Assembly: GCF_034661175.1 (NCBI RefSeq)
Contig: NZ_CP141058.1
Span: 2,790,001 to 2,854,000, forward strand
From: Nocardioides renjunii
GTDB lineage: Bacteria > Actinomycetota > Actinomycetes > Propionibacteriales > Nocardioidaceae
Direction: 5' to 3'
DNA: 64,000 nucleotides
Shown here: positions 41,571-50,276 of the stretch, in pieces
Numbering within the stretch: position 1 is the first letter of the stretch
Layout: every line of letters begins with the position of its first letter
Position numbers and translations under genes: made by a program
The notes under the pieces: model-generated
Databases searched by the model: none
Told to the model about the DNA's origin: nothing
The model's input: only the letters and a program-made list of their open reading frames with translations

Positions 41571-43342
41571 CGGTTCTCCTCCTCGGTCGGTCCGTCGGGG
41601 TCGACGCGGTCGCGCAGCATGCCCTCGCGACCCTCGACATCGGGCGCGTCGGCGACGTCACCGTCACGCTCGGCGTCGTTCTCGTCGAGCTCGAGCAGCG
41701 CGACCTCCGGGTGGTGCAGGTCGAAGGCGGGCGACTCCGACCGGATGCGCGGCAGTGAGTGGAAGTTGTGGCGCGGCGGCGGGCAGCTGGTGGCCCACTC
41801 GAGGGAGCGGCCCCAGCCCCACGGGTCGTCGACCGTGACCTTCGGCGCCTTGACCGAGACGTAGACGTTGTAGAGGAACGGCAGCGTCGAGGCGGCCAGC
41901 AGGAACGAGCCCACCGTCGAGATCTGGTTGAGCGTGGTGAAGCCGTCCTCGGGCAGGTAGTCGGCGTAGCGGCGCGGCATGCCCTCGACACCCAGCCAGT
42001 GCTGGACGAGGAAGGTGGTGTGGAAGCCCACGAAGAGGATCCAGAAGTGGAGCTTGCCCAGTCGCTCGTCGAGCATGCGGCCGGTCATCTTCGGCCACCA
42101 GAAGTAGAACCCGGCGAACATCGCGAACACCACGGTTCCGAAGACGACGTAGTGGAAGTGCGCCACCACGAAGTAGGAGTCGGACACGTGGAAGTCGAGC
42201 GGCGGGCTCGCCAGGATGATGCCCGTCAGGCCGCCGAAGAGGAACGTGACCAGGAAGCCGATGGACCACAGCATCGGGGTGTCGAACGACAGGCTGCCGC
42301 CCCACATCGTGCCGATCCAGTTGAAGAACTTCACCCCGGTGGGCACCGCGATCAGGAACGTCATGCCCGAGAAGAACGGCAGGTCCACCGCCCCGGTGAC
42401 GAACATGTGGTGGGCCCACACGGCGACCGACAGCATCGCGATGCCGAGCGTGGCGGCCACCAGGCCGACGTAGCCGAAGATCGGCTTGCGGCTGAAGACC
42501 GGCAGGATCTCGGAGACGATGCCGAAGAACGGCAGCGCGATGATGTAGACCTCCGGGTGCCCGAAGAACCAGAACAGGTGCTGCCACAGGATCGGACCGC
42601 CGTGCGAGGGGTCGAACACGTGGGCGCCGAGGATCCGGTCGGCCTCGAGCGAGAGCAGGGCGCCCGCGAGGATCGGGAACACCATGATCACGAGCATGCT
42701 GGTGATCAGCGTGTTCCACACGAAGATCGGCATCCGGAACATGGTCATGCCGGGCGCGCGCATGCAGATGATCGTGGTGATGAAGTTGACGCCACCGAGG
42801 ATCGAGCCGAGGCCCGCCATCCACAGGCCCATGATCCAGAGGTCACCTCCGACACCCGGGCTGCGGACGGCGTCGGAGAGCGGCGTGTAGGCGAACCAGC
42901 CGAAGTCGGCGGCGCCCGAGGGGGTCAGGAAGCCCGAGGCGGCGATGAGGCCGCCGATCAGGAACAGCCAGTAGCTGAACATGTTGAGGCGCGGGAACGC
43001 CACGTCCGGCGCACCGATCTGGAGCGGCATGATGACGTTGGCGAAGCCGAAGAACAGCGGGGTCGCGAACAGCAGCAGCATGATCGTGCCGTGCATGGTG
43101 AACAGCTGGTTGTAGACCTGCTCGTTGACCACCTGCTGGCCGGGGTAGGCCAGCTCGGAGCGGATCAGCATGGCCATCAGGCCGGCGATGAGGAACCACG
43201 CGAACGAGGTGCCGAGGTAGAGCTTGCCGATCAGCTTGTGGTCGGTCGTGGTCAGCAGACGGACGACCTGGGTGCCCAGCGCCTTGCGCGGCGGCTCGCC
43301 GGGCGTCATGCGCTGTGACTCGGTCGCGGTCGGAGCACTCAC
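41567..43342 (-). CDS. ctaD: cytochrome c oxidase subunit I
   Basis: This 591-residue catalytic subunit holds haem a, haem a3 and copper B. It has [12 protein letters not shown] (haem a ligand), [15 protein letters not shown] (copper ligand and cross-linked Tyr), WAHHMF (copper ligands), and [13 protein letters not shown] (haem ligands). About twelve helices are followed by an acidic C-terminal tail (about 535-591). GTG 43340-43342 overlaps the ctaC stop. The next in-frame ATG (12 codons later) is an alternative start. Confidence 0.96.
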   Translation of the reverse strand: MSAPTATESQRMTPGEPPRKALGTQVVRLLTTTDHKLIGKLYLGTSFAWFLIAGLMAMLIRSELAYPGQQVVNEQVYNQLFTMHGTIMLLLFATPLFFGFANVIMPLQIGAPDVAFPRLNMFSYWLFLIGGLIAASGFLTPSGAADFGWFAYTPLSDAVRSPGVGGDLWIMGLWMAGLGSILGGVNFITTIICMRAPGMTMFRMPIFVWNTLITSMLVIMVFPILAGALLSLEADRILGAHVFDPSHGGPILWQHLFWFFGHPEVYIIALPFFGIVSEILPVFSRKPIFGYVGLVAATLGIAMLSVAVWAHHMFVTGAVDLPFFSGMTFLIAVPTGVKFFNWIGTMWGGSLSFDTPMLWSIGFLVTFLFGGLTGIILASPPLDFHVSDSYFVVAHFHYVVFGTVVFAMFAGFYFWWPKMTGRMLDERLGKLHFWILFVGFHTTFLVQHWLGVEGMPRRYADYLPEDGFTTLNQISTVGSFLLAASTLPFLYNVYVSVKAPKVTVDDPWGWGRSLEWATSCPPPRHNFHSLPRIRSESPAFDLHHPEVALLELDENDAERDGDVADAPDVEGREGMLRDRVDPDGPTEEENR

Positions 43343-44253
43343 TCTTCGCTCCCTTCCTGGGACTGGCTCTCGCCGAGTCCGGTCTGCGTGGTGGCGTTGG
43401 CGCCGCCCAGGAGCGGCTCCTCGGAGGTCTGGCCGGCCTCGGCCAGCTCGGCGAGGTAGGCCTCGTACTCGGCCTGGCTCACGATCTCGACCTGGAACAG
43501 CATCCGCGAGTGGTAGACGCCGCAGAGCTCGTAGCACTTGCCGGCGTAAGTCCCCTCGACGGTGGGGGTGACCTGCAGCTTGTTGACCCGGCCCGGGATG
43601 ACGTCCATGCGGGTGAGGAAGGACGGCACGCCGAAGTTGTGGATGACGTCGGGCGAGTGCAGGTTGAACTGGATGCGCTGGTCGACGGGCAGCACCAGTG
43701 TCGGGATCTCGCTCGCGTCGCCGGTCGTGTAGACGTACTCCTCGTAGGCGAAGTCGCCGTCGTCGCCGAACGCGTCCGGGTTCTGCTCGCCGATGCCGTG
43801 GTTGAAGCCCCACTGCCACTGGTAGCCGACGACCTCGACGGTCAGGTCGGGGGTGTCCTCGAGCTCGGTCATCACGTCCTGCACGCGGACGGTGTGGAAG
43901 AAGAACACGATGCACATCAGGACCGGCGCGATCGTGTAGAAGACCTCGAGCGGCAGGTTGTAGCGCGTCTGCCGCGGGACCTCGTCGTCGCTGCGTCGGC
44001 GGAACTTGACCACGACGTAGGCGATCAGGCCCCAGACGATGACGCCGGTGATCATCGCGGCGACCCAGGCCCATTTCCAGAGCTCGTAGGTGTAGGGGCC
44101 CTGCTCGGTGGCGCGGTCGGGCATGGCGAGGTTCCTGATCTGGCGCGTGTCGGCCTCGGAACACCCGGCCAGCACCAGCATCGTCACGCCCAGGAGCGCG
44201 ACCCTCAGGCTGCGCCGCAGCGCGCCCGAACGCTTGGGGACTTGCAGACCCAC
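43339..44253 (-). CDS. ctaC: cytochrome c oxidase subunit II
   Basis: This 304-residue lipoprotein has a lipobox VLAGC (C31), two membrane helices (about 55-80 and 103-125), and a C-terminal cupredoxin domain. The copper A site is [14 protein letters not shown], with both cysteines, the histidine and the methionine. It receives electrons from the bcc complex. GTG 44251-44253 has AGAGG about 8 nt upstream. The last 25 residues are a G/Q/E/S-rich tail. It starts the ctaC-ctaD-ctaF operon and diverges from the cysteine desulfurase gene. Confidence 0.95.
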   Translation of the reverse strand: MGLQVPKRSGALRRSLRVALLGVTMLVLAGCSEADTRQIRNLAMPDRATEQGPYTYELWKWAWVAAMITGVIVWGLIAYVVVKFRRRSDDEVPRQTRYNLPLEVFYTIAPVLMCIVFFFHTVRVQDVMTELEDTPDLTVEVVGYQWQWGFNHGIGEQNPDAFGDDGDFAYEEYVYTTGDASEIPTLVLPVDQRIQFNLHSPDVIHNFGVPSFLTRMDVIPGRVNKLQVTPTVEGTYAGKCYELCGVYHSRMLFQVEIVSQAEYEAYLAELAEAGQTSEEPLLGGANATTQTGLGESQSQEGSEE

Positions 44254-44414
44254 TGACGAGCCTCTCTCTCGGTCCTTCTCGACACACAGAGGGTATCCCC
44301 ATCTTCCCCGTCCGTGCGGGGCAGGGTCCGGTGTCGCGCGATCGTGCCGACCGTCACACCCCGAGGGCTGTGATCCCGGCTGGCCAAGGTCCGGACAACG
44401 TTCCGGTACGTGCT

Positions 44415-44420
44415 TAGGCT
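44415..44420 (+). promoter_or_regulatory. leaderless -10 box of the cysteine desulfurase gene
   Basis: TAGGCT, 6 nt before GTG 44427. Confidence 0.6.
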
Positions 44421-44426
44421 GCCCCT

Positions 44427-45554
44427 GTGACACGGCCTGGCCAGGGAGCAGGAGACCTCGACAGCGCCTCCGCCGCGCCGCTGCACCCGGCGGCGCGGGA
44501 GGTCCTGCTCGCGGCCCTCGAGCGGGGGTACGCCGACCCGCGTCGGCTGCACCGCGCCGGCCGCGAGTCACGCCTGCTGCTCGACAACGCGCGCGAGGCG
44601 ACGGCCGACGCGCTGGGCGTGCGCCCCGACGAGGTCACCTTCACGCCCAGCGGCACCCACGCCGTGCACCTCGGCCTGCTCGGGCTGGTCCGCGGCTCCC
44701 GGCGCGGCGACGTGGTGGTCCACCCGGCGGTCGAGCACTCCGCCGTGCGGCACGCCGTGGCGTGGGGCGCCCGGGCCCGGGTGGTCCCGTGCGGGAGGAA
44801 CGGCCGGGTCGACGACGCCCGCCTGATCGAGGAGGCAGCCGCCCCCGATGTGGGCGTCGTGGCGCTGCAGACGGCCAACCACGAGGTGGGCACGACGCAG
44901 CCGGTCGGGGAGCTCGGGCTGCCGGACGACGTCCCGCTCTTCACCGACGCCTGTGCGGCGATGGGGCGGCTCTCGCTGCCCTCCGGCTGGGCCGCGGCCG
45001 CCGGCTCTGCGCACAAGTGGGGCGGCCCGGCGGGGGTGGGCGTGCTGCTGGTGCGCAAGCGCGCCCGATGGCGCAACCCGTTCCCCGGCGACGACCGCGT
45101 CGACGAGCGGTCCACCGGCTTCGAGAACGTGCCCGCGGTCCTCGCGGCCGCCGCCGCGCTGCAGGCCGTGGTGGCCGAGCGCACCGAGGTCAACGCCCGC
45201 CAGCACGAGCTCGTCGACGTCGTACGCCGACGGGTGGCGGCGGAGGTGCCGGACGTCGAGGTGGTCGGCGACCCGGACCGGCGGCTCCCCCACCTGGTCA
45301 CCTTCTCGTGCCTCTACGTGGACGGGGAGGCGCTGGTCACCGAGCTCGACCGCCGTGGCTTCGGGATCGCGAGCGGCTCGGCCTGCACCGCCTCGACCCT
45401 GACCCCGAGCCACGTGCTCGAGGCCATGGGTGTGCTCACCCACGGCAACGTGCGGCTCTCGCTCCACCGCGACACCACCCGCGCCGACGTCGACGCCTTC
45501 TGCGAGGTCCTGCCCGGGCTGGTGGCCGAGATCCGGGCGCGGGTGGGCCTGTGA
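44427..45554 (+). CDS. cysteine desulfurase (IscS/NifS family, class V aminotransferase fold)
   Basis: This 375-residue PLP enzyme removes sulfur from cysteine and holds it as a persulfide. It has the PLP lysine K197 in SAHKWGG, the PLP-stacking region VEHSAVRH, FTDACAAMG with the PLP Asp, and the catalytic C320 in SGSACTASTLTPSHVL. TAGGCT at 44415-44420 is 6 nt before the GTG, so it is likely leaderless. Its stop overlaps the TusA-like start. The pair probably supplies sulfur for tRNA or cofactor use. Confidence 0.9.
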   Translation: MTRPGQGAGDLDSASAAPLHPAAREVLLAALERGYADPRRLHRAGRESRLLLDNAREATADALGVRPDEVTFTPSGTHAVHLGLLGLVRGSRRGDVVVHPAVEHSAVRHAVAWGARARVVPCGRNGRVDDARLIEEAAAPDVGVVALQTANHEVGTTQPVGELGLPDDVPLFTDACAAMGRLSLPSGWAAAAGSAHKWGGPAGVGVLLVRKRARWRNPFPGDDRVDERSTGFENVPAVLAAAAALQAVVAERTEVNARQHELVDVVRRRVAAEVPDVEVVGDPDRRLPHLVTFSCLYVDGEALVTELDRRGFGIASGSACTASTLTPSHVLEAMGVLTHGNVRLSLHRDTTRADVDAFCEVLPGLVAEIRARVGL

Positions 45555-45802
45555 GCGCCGACCCGGTCCCTGACGTCGCGCTCGAGCTGGACTGCCGTGC
45601 CCTGCCCTGCCCGATGCCCGTCATCGAGCTCGCCCGCCACCTCGCCGACGTCGAGGTCGGTGCACTGCTGGCGGTCGTCGCCCACGACCCCGCAGCGGCG
45701 GTCGACGTGCCGGCGTGGTGCCGGATGAAGGGCCAGGACTACGTGCGCGCGGACACCGCCGACGACGGCGCCCCACGCCACGTCGTACGCCGCGTCAGCT
45801 GA
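45551..45802 (+). CDS. TusA-family sulfur carrier protein
   Basis: This 83-residue protein has the TusA fold with the CPxP motif in LPCPMPVIELA (C20 in CPMP), plus a second nearby cysteine (C15). It would accept persulfide sulfur from the cysteine desulfurase encoded just upstream, with which it shares a GTGA overlap. In some actinobacteria the two are one fused protein, from memory. The final acceptor is not evident from the neighbours. Confidence 0.87.
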   Translation: MSADPVPDVALELDCRALPCPMPVIELARHLADVEVGALLAVVAHDPAAAVDVPAWCRMKGQDYVRADTADDGAPRHVVRRVS

Positions 45803-45847
45803 CGCCGGACCCCCGGGCATCTGTGGGGCGCTGGGGGCGCTCGGCCC

Positions 45848-46834
45848 TCAGGGCCGGATGGTCTCGAGGTGCGGCTCGAAGTCGGCAACGGCCTCGTCGC
45901 CGTAGGTGGCCGCGCAGCGCGCGAGGAACGCCGCACGCGAGATCTCGTACTCCTGGGTGCCGACCTGCTCCACGACGTAGACCGCGAGCAGGCAGCCGAG
46001 CTGGGCCGCGCGCTCGTGGCCGAGGCCCCAGCTGAGCGCGGCGAGGAAGCCGGCGCGGAAGGCGTCGCCCACGCCGGTGGGCTCGACCTTCTCGATCTCC
46101 GGCACCGCCTGGACGACGATCGACTCCTCGCCCTGACGGTCGATGCGGACACCGGCGGGGCCGAGGGTCACCACCCAGGTGCCGACGCGGGAGAGGACCT
46201 CCTCGGCGCTCCAGCCGGTCTTCTGCGTGATCAGGCTGGCCTCGTACTCGTTGGAGAACAGGATCTCGGCGCCGTCGACGAGGGGACGGATCAGGTCGCC
46301 GTCGCCGAAGGCGAGCTGCTGCGACGGGTCGGCGAGGAAGGGGTAGCCGCGCTGGCGGCACTCCTCGGTGTGGCGCAGCATCCCCTGCGGGTCGTCGGGG
46401 CCGATGAGGACGTAGTCGGGGGCGCCGACGCGGTCGATGATCGGCTTGAGCTCGATCTCGCGCGACTCGCTCATCGCGCCGGCGTAGAAGCTGGCGATCT
46501 GCGCGTGCGCGCTGTCGTTGGTGCACACGAACCGGGCGGTGTGCCGGGTCTCGGAGACGTGCACGGAGTCGCAGTCGACGTTGTGCCGCTCCAGCCACGA
46601 GCGGTACTCGGCGAAGTCCTCGCCGACGGCACCGACGAGCACCGGGCGCAGGCCCAGGTTGCCGAGGCCGAAGCAGATGTTGGCGGCGCAGCCACCGCGG
46701 CGCACCTCCAGGTCCTCGACCAGGAAGGACACCGACAGCTTGTCGAGCTGGTCCACGACCAGGCTGTCGGCGAACTTGCCCGGGAAGGACATCAGGTGGT
46801 CGGTCGCGATGGATCCGGCAACGAGGAGGGACAC
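45848..46834 (-). CDS. adoK: PfkB-family adenosine kinase
   Basis: This 328-residue kinase closely resembles mycobacterial AdoK (Rv2202c). It begins LVAGSIATDHLMSFPG, has RGGCAANICFGL and TRHTARFVC, and ends in the PfkB signature EPTGVGDAF with the catalytic Asp. I recognise the family-specific FYAGAMSE and TGTQEYE motifs. It would phosphorylate adenosine and perhaps related nucleosides. GTG 46832-46834 has TAGTGT (46843-46848, minus strand) 8 nt upstream. Other PfkB sugar kinases are less likely given the match. Confidence 0.87.
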   Translation of the reverse strand: MSLLVAGSIATDHLMSFPGKFADSLVVDQLDKLSVSFLVEDLEVRRGGCAANICFGLGNLGLRPVLVGAVGEDFAEYRSWLERHNVDCDSVHVSETRHTARFVCTNDSAHAQIASFYAGAMSESREIELKPIIDRVGAPDYVLIGPDDPQGMLRHTEECRQRGYPFLADPSQQLAFGDGDLIRPLVDGAEILFSNEYEASLITQKTGWSAEEVLSRVGTWVVTLGPAGVRIDRQGEESIVVQAVPEIEKVEPTGVGDAFRAGFLAALSWGLGHERAAQLGCLLAVYVVEQVGTQEYEISRAAFLARCAATYGDEAVADFEPHLETIRP

Positions 46835-46885
46835 GCCGCGAGACACTACCTCCCGGTACGCCTCCGGATACGCATCAGTAGCCCC

Positions 46886-46891
46886 TAGCGT
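46886..46891 (+). promoter_or_regulatory. leaderless -10 box of the small gene at 46899
   Basis: TAGCGT, 7 nt before ATG 46899. Confidence 0.55.
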
Positions 46892-46898
46892 CGACCTC

Positions 46899-47153
46899 AT
46901 GACGACGTCGCGACACCCCGCACACCTGGTCCACGACGAGCTGGGCACGCCCGCGGAGCTGGCCGCCGACTGCGAGGAGGCCGGACGCAACCTGCGGCTC
47001 GGCTCCCCGCTCGAGCGTGCCGCCCGGGCCGCGGTGACGGCACCGCCGAGCCTGCGCTTCGAGGACTACCCGGCCGAGGTCGGCAAGCGCGAGATCCGGG
47101 TCTCCGACGCCGCCGCCCGCCTGGCCAACGCGCTGCACCTGCACCTGGACTGA
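46899..47153 (+). CDS. small conserved-looking soluble protein
   Basis: This 84-residue protein begins TTSRHPAHLVHDELGTPAELA and has a helical middle (CEEAGRNLRLGSPLERAARA). A C-terminal helix (VSDAAARLANALHLHLD) ends it. I do not recognise the family. TAGCGT at 46886-46891 lies 7 nt before the ATG, which supports transcription of a leaderless message. It lies between adoK (divergent) and the ErpA-like gene (convergent), with a strong hairpin at 47182-47217. Confidence 0.65.
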   Translation: MTTSRHPAHLVHDELGTPAELAADCEEAGRNLRLGSPLERAARAAVTAPPSLRFEDYPAEVGKREIRVSDAAARLANALHLHLD

Positions 47154-47181
47154 CGCCTGACCGGCACGCCACCCACGTACG

Positions 47182-47217
47182 ACGAAGGGCCCCAGCCGGG
47201 TGGCTGGGGCCCTTCGT
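47182..47217. terminator. 16-bp hairpin after the gene at 46899
   Basis: A perfect 16-bp stem with loop GGGT, 28 nt after the stop at 47153, between convergent genes. It would end both transcripts. Confidence 0.85.
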
Positions 47218-47257
47218 CATGGTGCGTCAGGTCTCGACACGCGGGTCGTGACCTCGC

Positions 47258-47617
47258 TCAGTGGAACGAGTCGCCGCAGGCGCAGGACCCGGTCGCGTTG
47301 GGGTTGTCGATGGTGAAGCCCTGCTTCTCGATGGTGTCGACGAAGTCGATCTCGGCACCGTTGAGGTAGGGGACGCTCATCCGGTCGACGACGACGGTCA
47401 CGCCGTCGAAGTCGGTGGTCACGTCGCCGTCGAGGGTCCGCTCGTCGAAGAAGAGCTGGTAGCGCAGGCCCGAGCAGCCACCGGGCTGCACGGAGATGCG
47501 CAGGGCCAGGTCGTCACGACCCTCCTGCTCCAGGAGGCTCTTCACCTTGCCGGCGGCGACAGCGGAGAGGTTGATCTGGTCGGTGCGGCGCTCAGTGGTC
47601 TCGACCTGCTCGGTCAT
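47258..47617 (-). CDS. erpA: HesB/IscA/ErpA-type iron-sulfur insertion protein
   Basis: This 119-residue A-type carrier has the three conserved cysteines: one in GGCSGLRYQL and two in the C-terminal GSCACGDSFH. It would deliver iron-sulfur clusters to target proteins. ATG 47615-47617 has GGAG 7 nt upstream on the minus strand. It matches Rv2204c in position. Immediately upstream on the minus strand lie the first two 53-bp palindromes. The name erpA is a family-level choice; IscA is possible. Confidence 0.88.
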   Translation of the reverse strand: MTEQVETTERRTDQINLSAVAAGKVKSLLEQEGRDDLALRISVQPGGCSGLRYQLFFDERTLDGDVTTDFDGVTVVVDRMSVPYLNGAEIDFVDTIEKQGFTIDNPNATGSCACGDSFH

Positions 47618-47748
47618 CTCATCACTCCAGGAAGTCTCGGGGTACTGCAGGCTCCAATGGTCGCACACGCGGGGTTATTCCCCACGGCGGCGGGTTCGGG
47701 CGGTCCGCCTGCCCGCCTTCCTTCCTGCGCCGACTGCCTGCCGCCGGG

Positions 47749-47801
47749 GGTGGCGGCACATCGCGGGTTGAACCGGCCGTTCGAGGCGATCTGCCGCCAC
47801 C
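47749..47801 (+). repeat. 53-bp palindromic element, copy 1 (orientation A)
   Basis: 14-nt arms GGTGGCGGCACATC and GATCTGCCGCCACC bracket a 25-bp core. The arms match as inverted repeats at 13 of 14 positions. The core contains ACCGGCC, also found in copy 2. Confidence 0.9.
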
Positions 47802-47821
47802 TCGCGCCGCGATGTCGGAAA

Positions 47822-47874
47822 GGTGGCGGCACATCGGTCCCCCGACCGGCCCTTCCAGGGGATCTGCCGCCACC
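47822..47874 (+). repeat. 53-bp palindromic element, copy 2 (orientation A)
   Basis: Same 14-nt arms and the same 53-bp length as copy 1, with a different 25-bp core that shares ACCGGCC. Its right end is 1 nt from the endonuclease stop at 47876. Confidence 0.9.
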
Positions 47875-47875
47875 C

Positions 47876-48835
47876 TCACGCCGTACGACGTCGCACGGGC
47901 GCCGCAGGGACGCGTGCGAGGAGCGCCGCCCGGCCGGCGGGGGTGAAGAGCGAGTCACGCAGGAGCTCGTGCCACAGCCTGATCCGCGCGGGGTCGTGCG
48001 GCCGGTCGAGCGCCCGGTCGGCGTCCTCGAGGATGGTCACCGCGCGGTGGATGACGTCACCGGCCGTGTAGCCGCGACGCGTGAAGCCCTGCCTCTCGAT
48101 ACGGCGGTCGCGTCGCCGGTCCTGCACCCGTCGGGGCGCCTTCTCGTGCTCGTCCCCGTCGAACTCGTGCAGCGCCGTCGTGCCGCACAGCCACAGGTCC
48201 GCGTCGGCGACGAAGACGCCGTCGCCGTCCGTCAACGTCCACTGGGGCTCGACGTCGATCCCGCACGAGACGTGCACCAGCCTCAGCAACGACTCCCAGA
48301 GCGACTGGGAGCGTCCGTCCACCAGGGTGAGCGCCTCCCGCAGTCGACGGGCGCCCGGACGCCTCGTCGCAGCCACCTCGCTGAGCTCCTCCTCGGCCAC
48401 AAGCTCGAGCTGGAGGGCCGCGTCGACCATCGCCACGAGGTCGATGAGCCCGACCCAGCGGCCGGCTGCGGCAAGCGCCTCGGCGACGACGGCGACCCGC
48501 AGACCGCGCTGGAAGGCGTACGGCACCGGGCGCACGTGCCGGCTGGTGTGGACGCCGCGACGCAGCGGTCGCGGGTCGTCCTTCCCGAGTGCCAGGAAGA
48601 CCGGGCACTCGGCGGGCAGCGGCGGATGCGGGACGCCCCAGACCTCGAGGGCCGTCAGACCGGTGAACGCTCCGTCGTCGGTCAGGAGCAGCTGCCATCC
48701 GGCGAGGTCGTCCTCGTCCCAGAACGGTGGGTGGTCGACGGGTTCAGGCGCCGTCGCGCCACGGTGGATCCCGTAGGTGACGTGAGCCCACGCCCGGCCC
48801 CGGCGGTGTCCCCTGACCGGCTCGCTCGATCCCAT
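47876..48835 (-). CDS. DUF559/Vsr-like endonuclease-domain protein flanked by palindromes
   Basis: This 319-residue protein has an N-terminal region (about 1-170) like the actinobacterial AbiEi-type or DUF559 partners (FTGLTALEVWGVPHP) and a C-terminal PD-(D/E)XK-like nuclease fold. The nuclease part shows LWESLLRLV, FVADADLWLCGTTALHEFDGDEH and DRRRDRRIERQGFTRRGY, so a catalytic D-ExD-type core is present. Its stop lies 1 nt after a 53-bp palindrome, and two more copies lie upstream in opposite orientation. It interrupts an erpA-glycerate kinase pair that is contiguous in mycobacteria. Function is unknown; it could cut at, or mobilise, those palindromes. Confidence 0.7.
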   Translation of the reverse strand: MGSSEPVRGHRRGRAWAHVTYGIHRGATAPEPVDHPPFWDEDDLAGWQLLLTDDGAFTGLTALEVWGVPHPPLPAECPVFLALGKDDPRPLRRGVHTSRHVRPVPYAFQRGLRVAVVAEALAAAGRWVGLIDLVAMVDAALQLELVAEEELSEVAATRRPGARRLREALTLVDGRSQSLWESLLRLVHVSCGIDVEPQWTLTDGDGVFVADADLWLCGTTALHEFDGDEHEKAPRRVQDRRRDRRIERQGFTRRGYTAGDVIHRAVTILEDADRALDRPHDPARIRLWHELLRDSLFTPAGRAALLARVPAAPVRRRTA

Positions 48836-48946
48836 GACCGCAGGTTGAGGCCGTCCGGACGGTCTCCGCCCATGTCGCTGGTCGAGCCTGGGGACTGCCG
48901 GGTGTCGGGGTCACCTGTGGACTCCCGGTGGCTCGCCCCCGGCGAA

Positions 48947-48999
48947 GGTGGCGGCAGATCACCGATCGACAACCCCGCCACACGCGATGTGCCGCCACC
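48947..48999 (-). repeat. 53-bp palindromic element, copy 3 (orientation B)
   Basis: Left arm GGTGGCGGCAGATC and right arm GATGTGCCGCCACC. The arm bases that distinguish left from right are exchanged relative to copies 1 and 2, so it is inverted. The 25-bp core differs from copies 1 and 2. Confidence 0.9.
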
Positions 49000-49030
49000 C
49001 AACAGCGCAGGCGGCGTCGCCCCCGGCGAA

Positions 49031-49083
49031 GGTGGCGGCAGATCACCGATCGACAACCCCGCCACACGCGATGTGCCGCCACC
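49031..49083 (-). repeat. 53-bp palindromic element, copy 4 (orientation B)
   Basis: Identical to copy 3 across all 53 bases, because copies 3 and 4 lie in an 84-bp tandem duplication. It ends 50 bp from the glycerate kinase stop. Confidence 0.9.
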
Positions 49084-49132
49084 CAACAGCGGAGGGCGGA
49101 GGGCGAAGGGCCAGGACGAGGACCCCCGTCCC

Positions 49133-50215
49133 TCAGCGCGACCAGGTCCGCGCCACCCGCTGCGCGAGGTCGGCGAGGGCCTCGGCGGGGGCGGCGAAGG
49201 CGCGCTCCTCGCCGACCAGCTCCACGACGGAGTACGCCGACTCGATCCCGAGGGCGCGCATCTCGCGCGAACCCACCAGGACCTGGCCGGCCAGCGCGAT
49301 GCAGGGGCGGAGCGCCTCGGAGGCCACGCCGGCCACGCCGTAGGGCACCTTGCCGGCGCGGGAGGAGAAGTCGAAGGCGCCCTCCCCCGTCACCACCAGG
49401 TCCGCGCGGCGGGCGCGCTCGGCCAGCGAGACCGCGTCGGTGACGAAGCCGATGCCGGGCTCGCGGGTCGCACCGAGCACGAGCAGGGCGTAGCCGATGC
49501 CGCCCGCGGCGCCCGCGCCCTTCTCGAGGGACGTACGCCGGTCCGTGGCGGCGGCGAACCCCTCCAGCCAGCCGTCGACCTCGGCGATCCGGTCCTCGCC
49601 GATGCCCTTCTGCGGCCCGTAGGTCTTGGTGGCCCCGAAGAGCCCGGTCAGCGGGTTGTCGACGTCGCTCGCGGCGACGAGCGTGACACCGGCCAGCCGC
49701 TCCCGGGCGCCCGCGAGGTCGACCTCGGACACGGAGGCCAGTCCGGCCGCGCCCCGGTCGAGCGTGCCGTCGGAGGTCGCGCCGAGCGCGGCCAGCAGGC
49801 CGGCTCCGCCGTCGTTCGTGCCCGAGCCGCCCAGTCCCACGACGACCGTCCGCGCGCCGCCCGCGACGGCGGCCAGCACGAGCTCGCCGACGCCCCTGCT
49901 GGACGCCGTCTCGGCGTCGCCGTCGACCAGGTGCGGCCCGACCGCCTGCGCGCTCTCGACGTACGCCGTCCCCGCCACGCGCAGCACGACGGCGGGAACC
50001 GAGGCCCCGTGCGGGCCGGAGACCGTCACGGCGGAGAGCTCACCTCCGAGCGCGGCGTGCAGGACGTCCACGAACCCGGGTCCGCCGTCGGCCATCGGCG
50101 CCAGGTCGAGGTCGTCGTGGGGTGACTGGCGGCGCCACCCGGCGGCGATCGCCTCGGCGGCCTGCACCGCGGTGAGGGTGCCGGCGAACTTGTCGGGGGC
50201 GATCAGGACACGCAT
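49133..50215 (-). CDS. glycerate kinase (GlxK/GarK family)
   Basis: This 360-residue enzyme phosphorylates D-glycerate. It shows MRVLIAPDKFAGTLTA, MADGGPGFVD, GLGGSGTNDGGAG and the C-terminal LVVTGEGAFDFSS. ATG 50213-50215 is the conserved start. It corresponds to Rv2205c. The two tandem palindromes end 50 bp past its stop, just outside its coding region. It diverges from the SRPBCC gene at 50277. Confidence 0.9.
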   Translation of the reverse strand: MRVLIAPDKFAGTLTAVQAAEAIAAGWRRQSPHDDLDLAPMADGGPGFVDVLHAALGGELSAVTVSGPHGASVPAVVLRVAGTAYVESAQAVGPHLVDGDAETASSRGVGELVLAAVAGGARTVVVGLGGSGTNDGGAGLLAALGATSDGTLDRGAAGLASVSEVDLAGARERLAGVTLVAASDVDNPLTGLFGATKTYGPQKGIGEDRIAEVDGWLEGFAAATDRRTSLEKGAGAAGGIGYALLVLGATREPGIGFVTDAVSLAERARRADLVVTGEGAFDFSSRAGKVPYGVAGVASEALRPCIALAGQVLVGSREMRALGIESAYSVVELVGEERAFAAPAEALADLAQRVARTWSR

Positions 50216-50276
50216 GGCGGCCATGATCCAGCACGGCCCCGGAGCCCCGGAGCCCCGGTTCCGGCATGCTTGCGGC

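Larger units (their letters stand above)
47749..49083. mobile_element. candidate palindrome-endonuclease unit
   Basis: A 1335-bp segment made of two 53-bp elements, a DUF559-type endonuclease gene, and two further elements in the opposite orientation. It lies between erpA-like and glycerate kinase genes that are close neighbours in mycobacteria (from memory). No target-site duplication is evident, so calling it mobile is inference. Confidence 0.5.
48933..49091 (+). repeat. 84-bp tandem duplication carrying copies 3 and 4
   Basis: Bases 48933-49007 and 49017-49091 are identical over 75 nt with an 84-nt period. Each unit holds one 53-bp palindrome and its flanks. The identity suggests a recent duplication. 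Confidence 0.9.

Noticed and set aside
48933..49091. Two direct repeats considered as a short CRISPR array
   Set aside because: Only two units with an 84-nt period, no distinct spacers and no cas genes; each unit holds the 53-bp palindrome instead.
48928..49443. Plus-strand frames with repeated peptides such as CRHPTA
   Set aside because: The repetition comes from the 84-bp DNA duplication, not from a repeat protein; there is no start signal or gene-like codon pattern.
47261..50125. A 954-codon plus-strand frame across erpA, the palindromes and glycerate kinase
   Set aside because: It crosses the repeats and three real minus-strand genes and shows no domain; it exists only because of GC bias.
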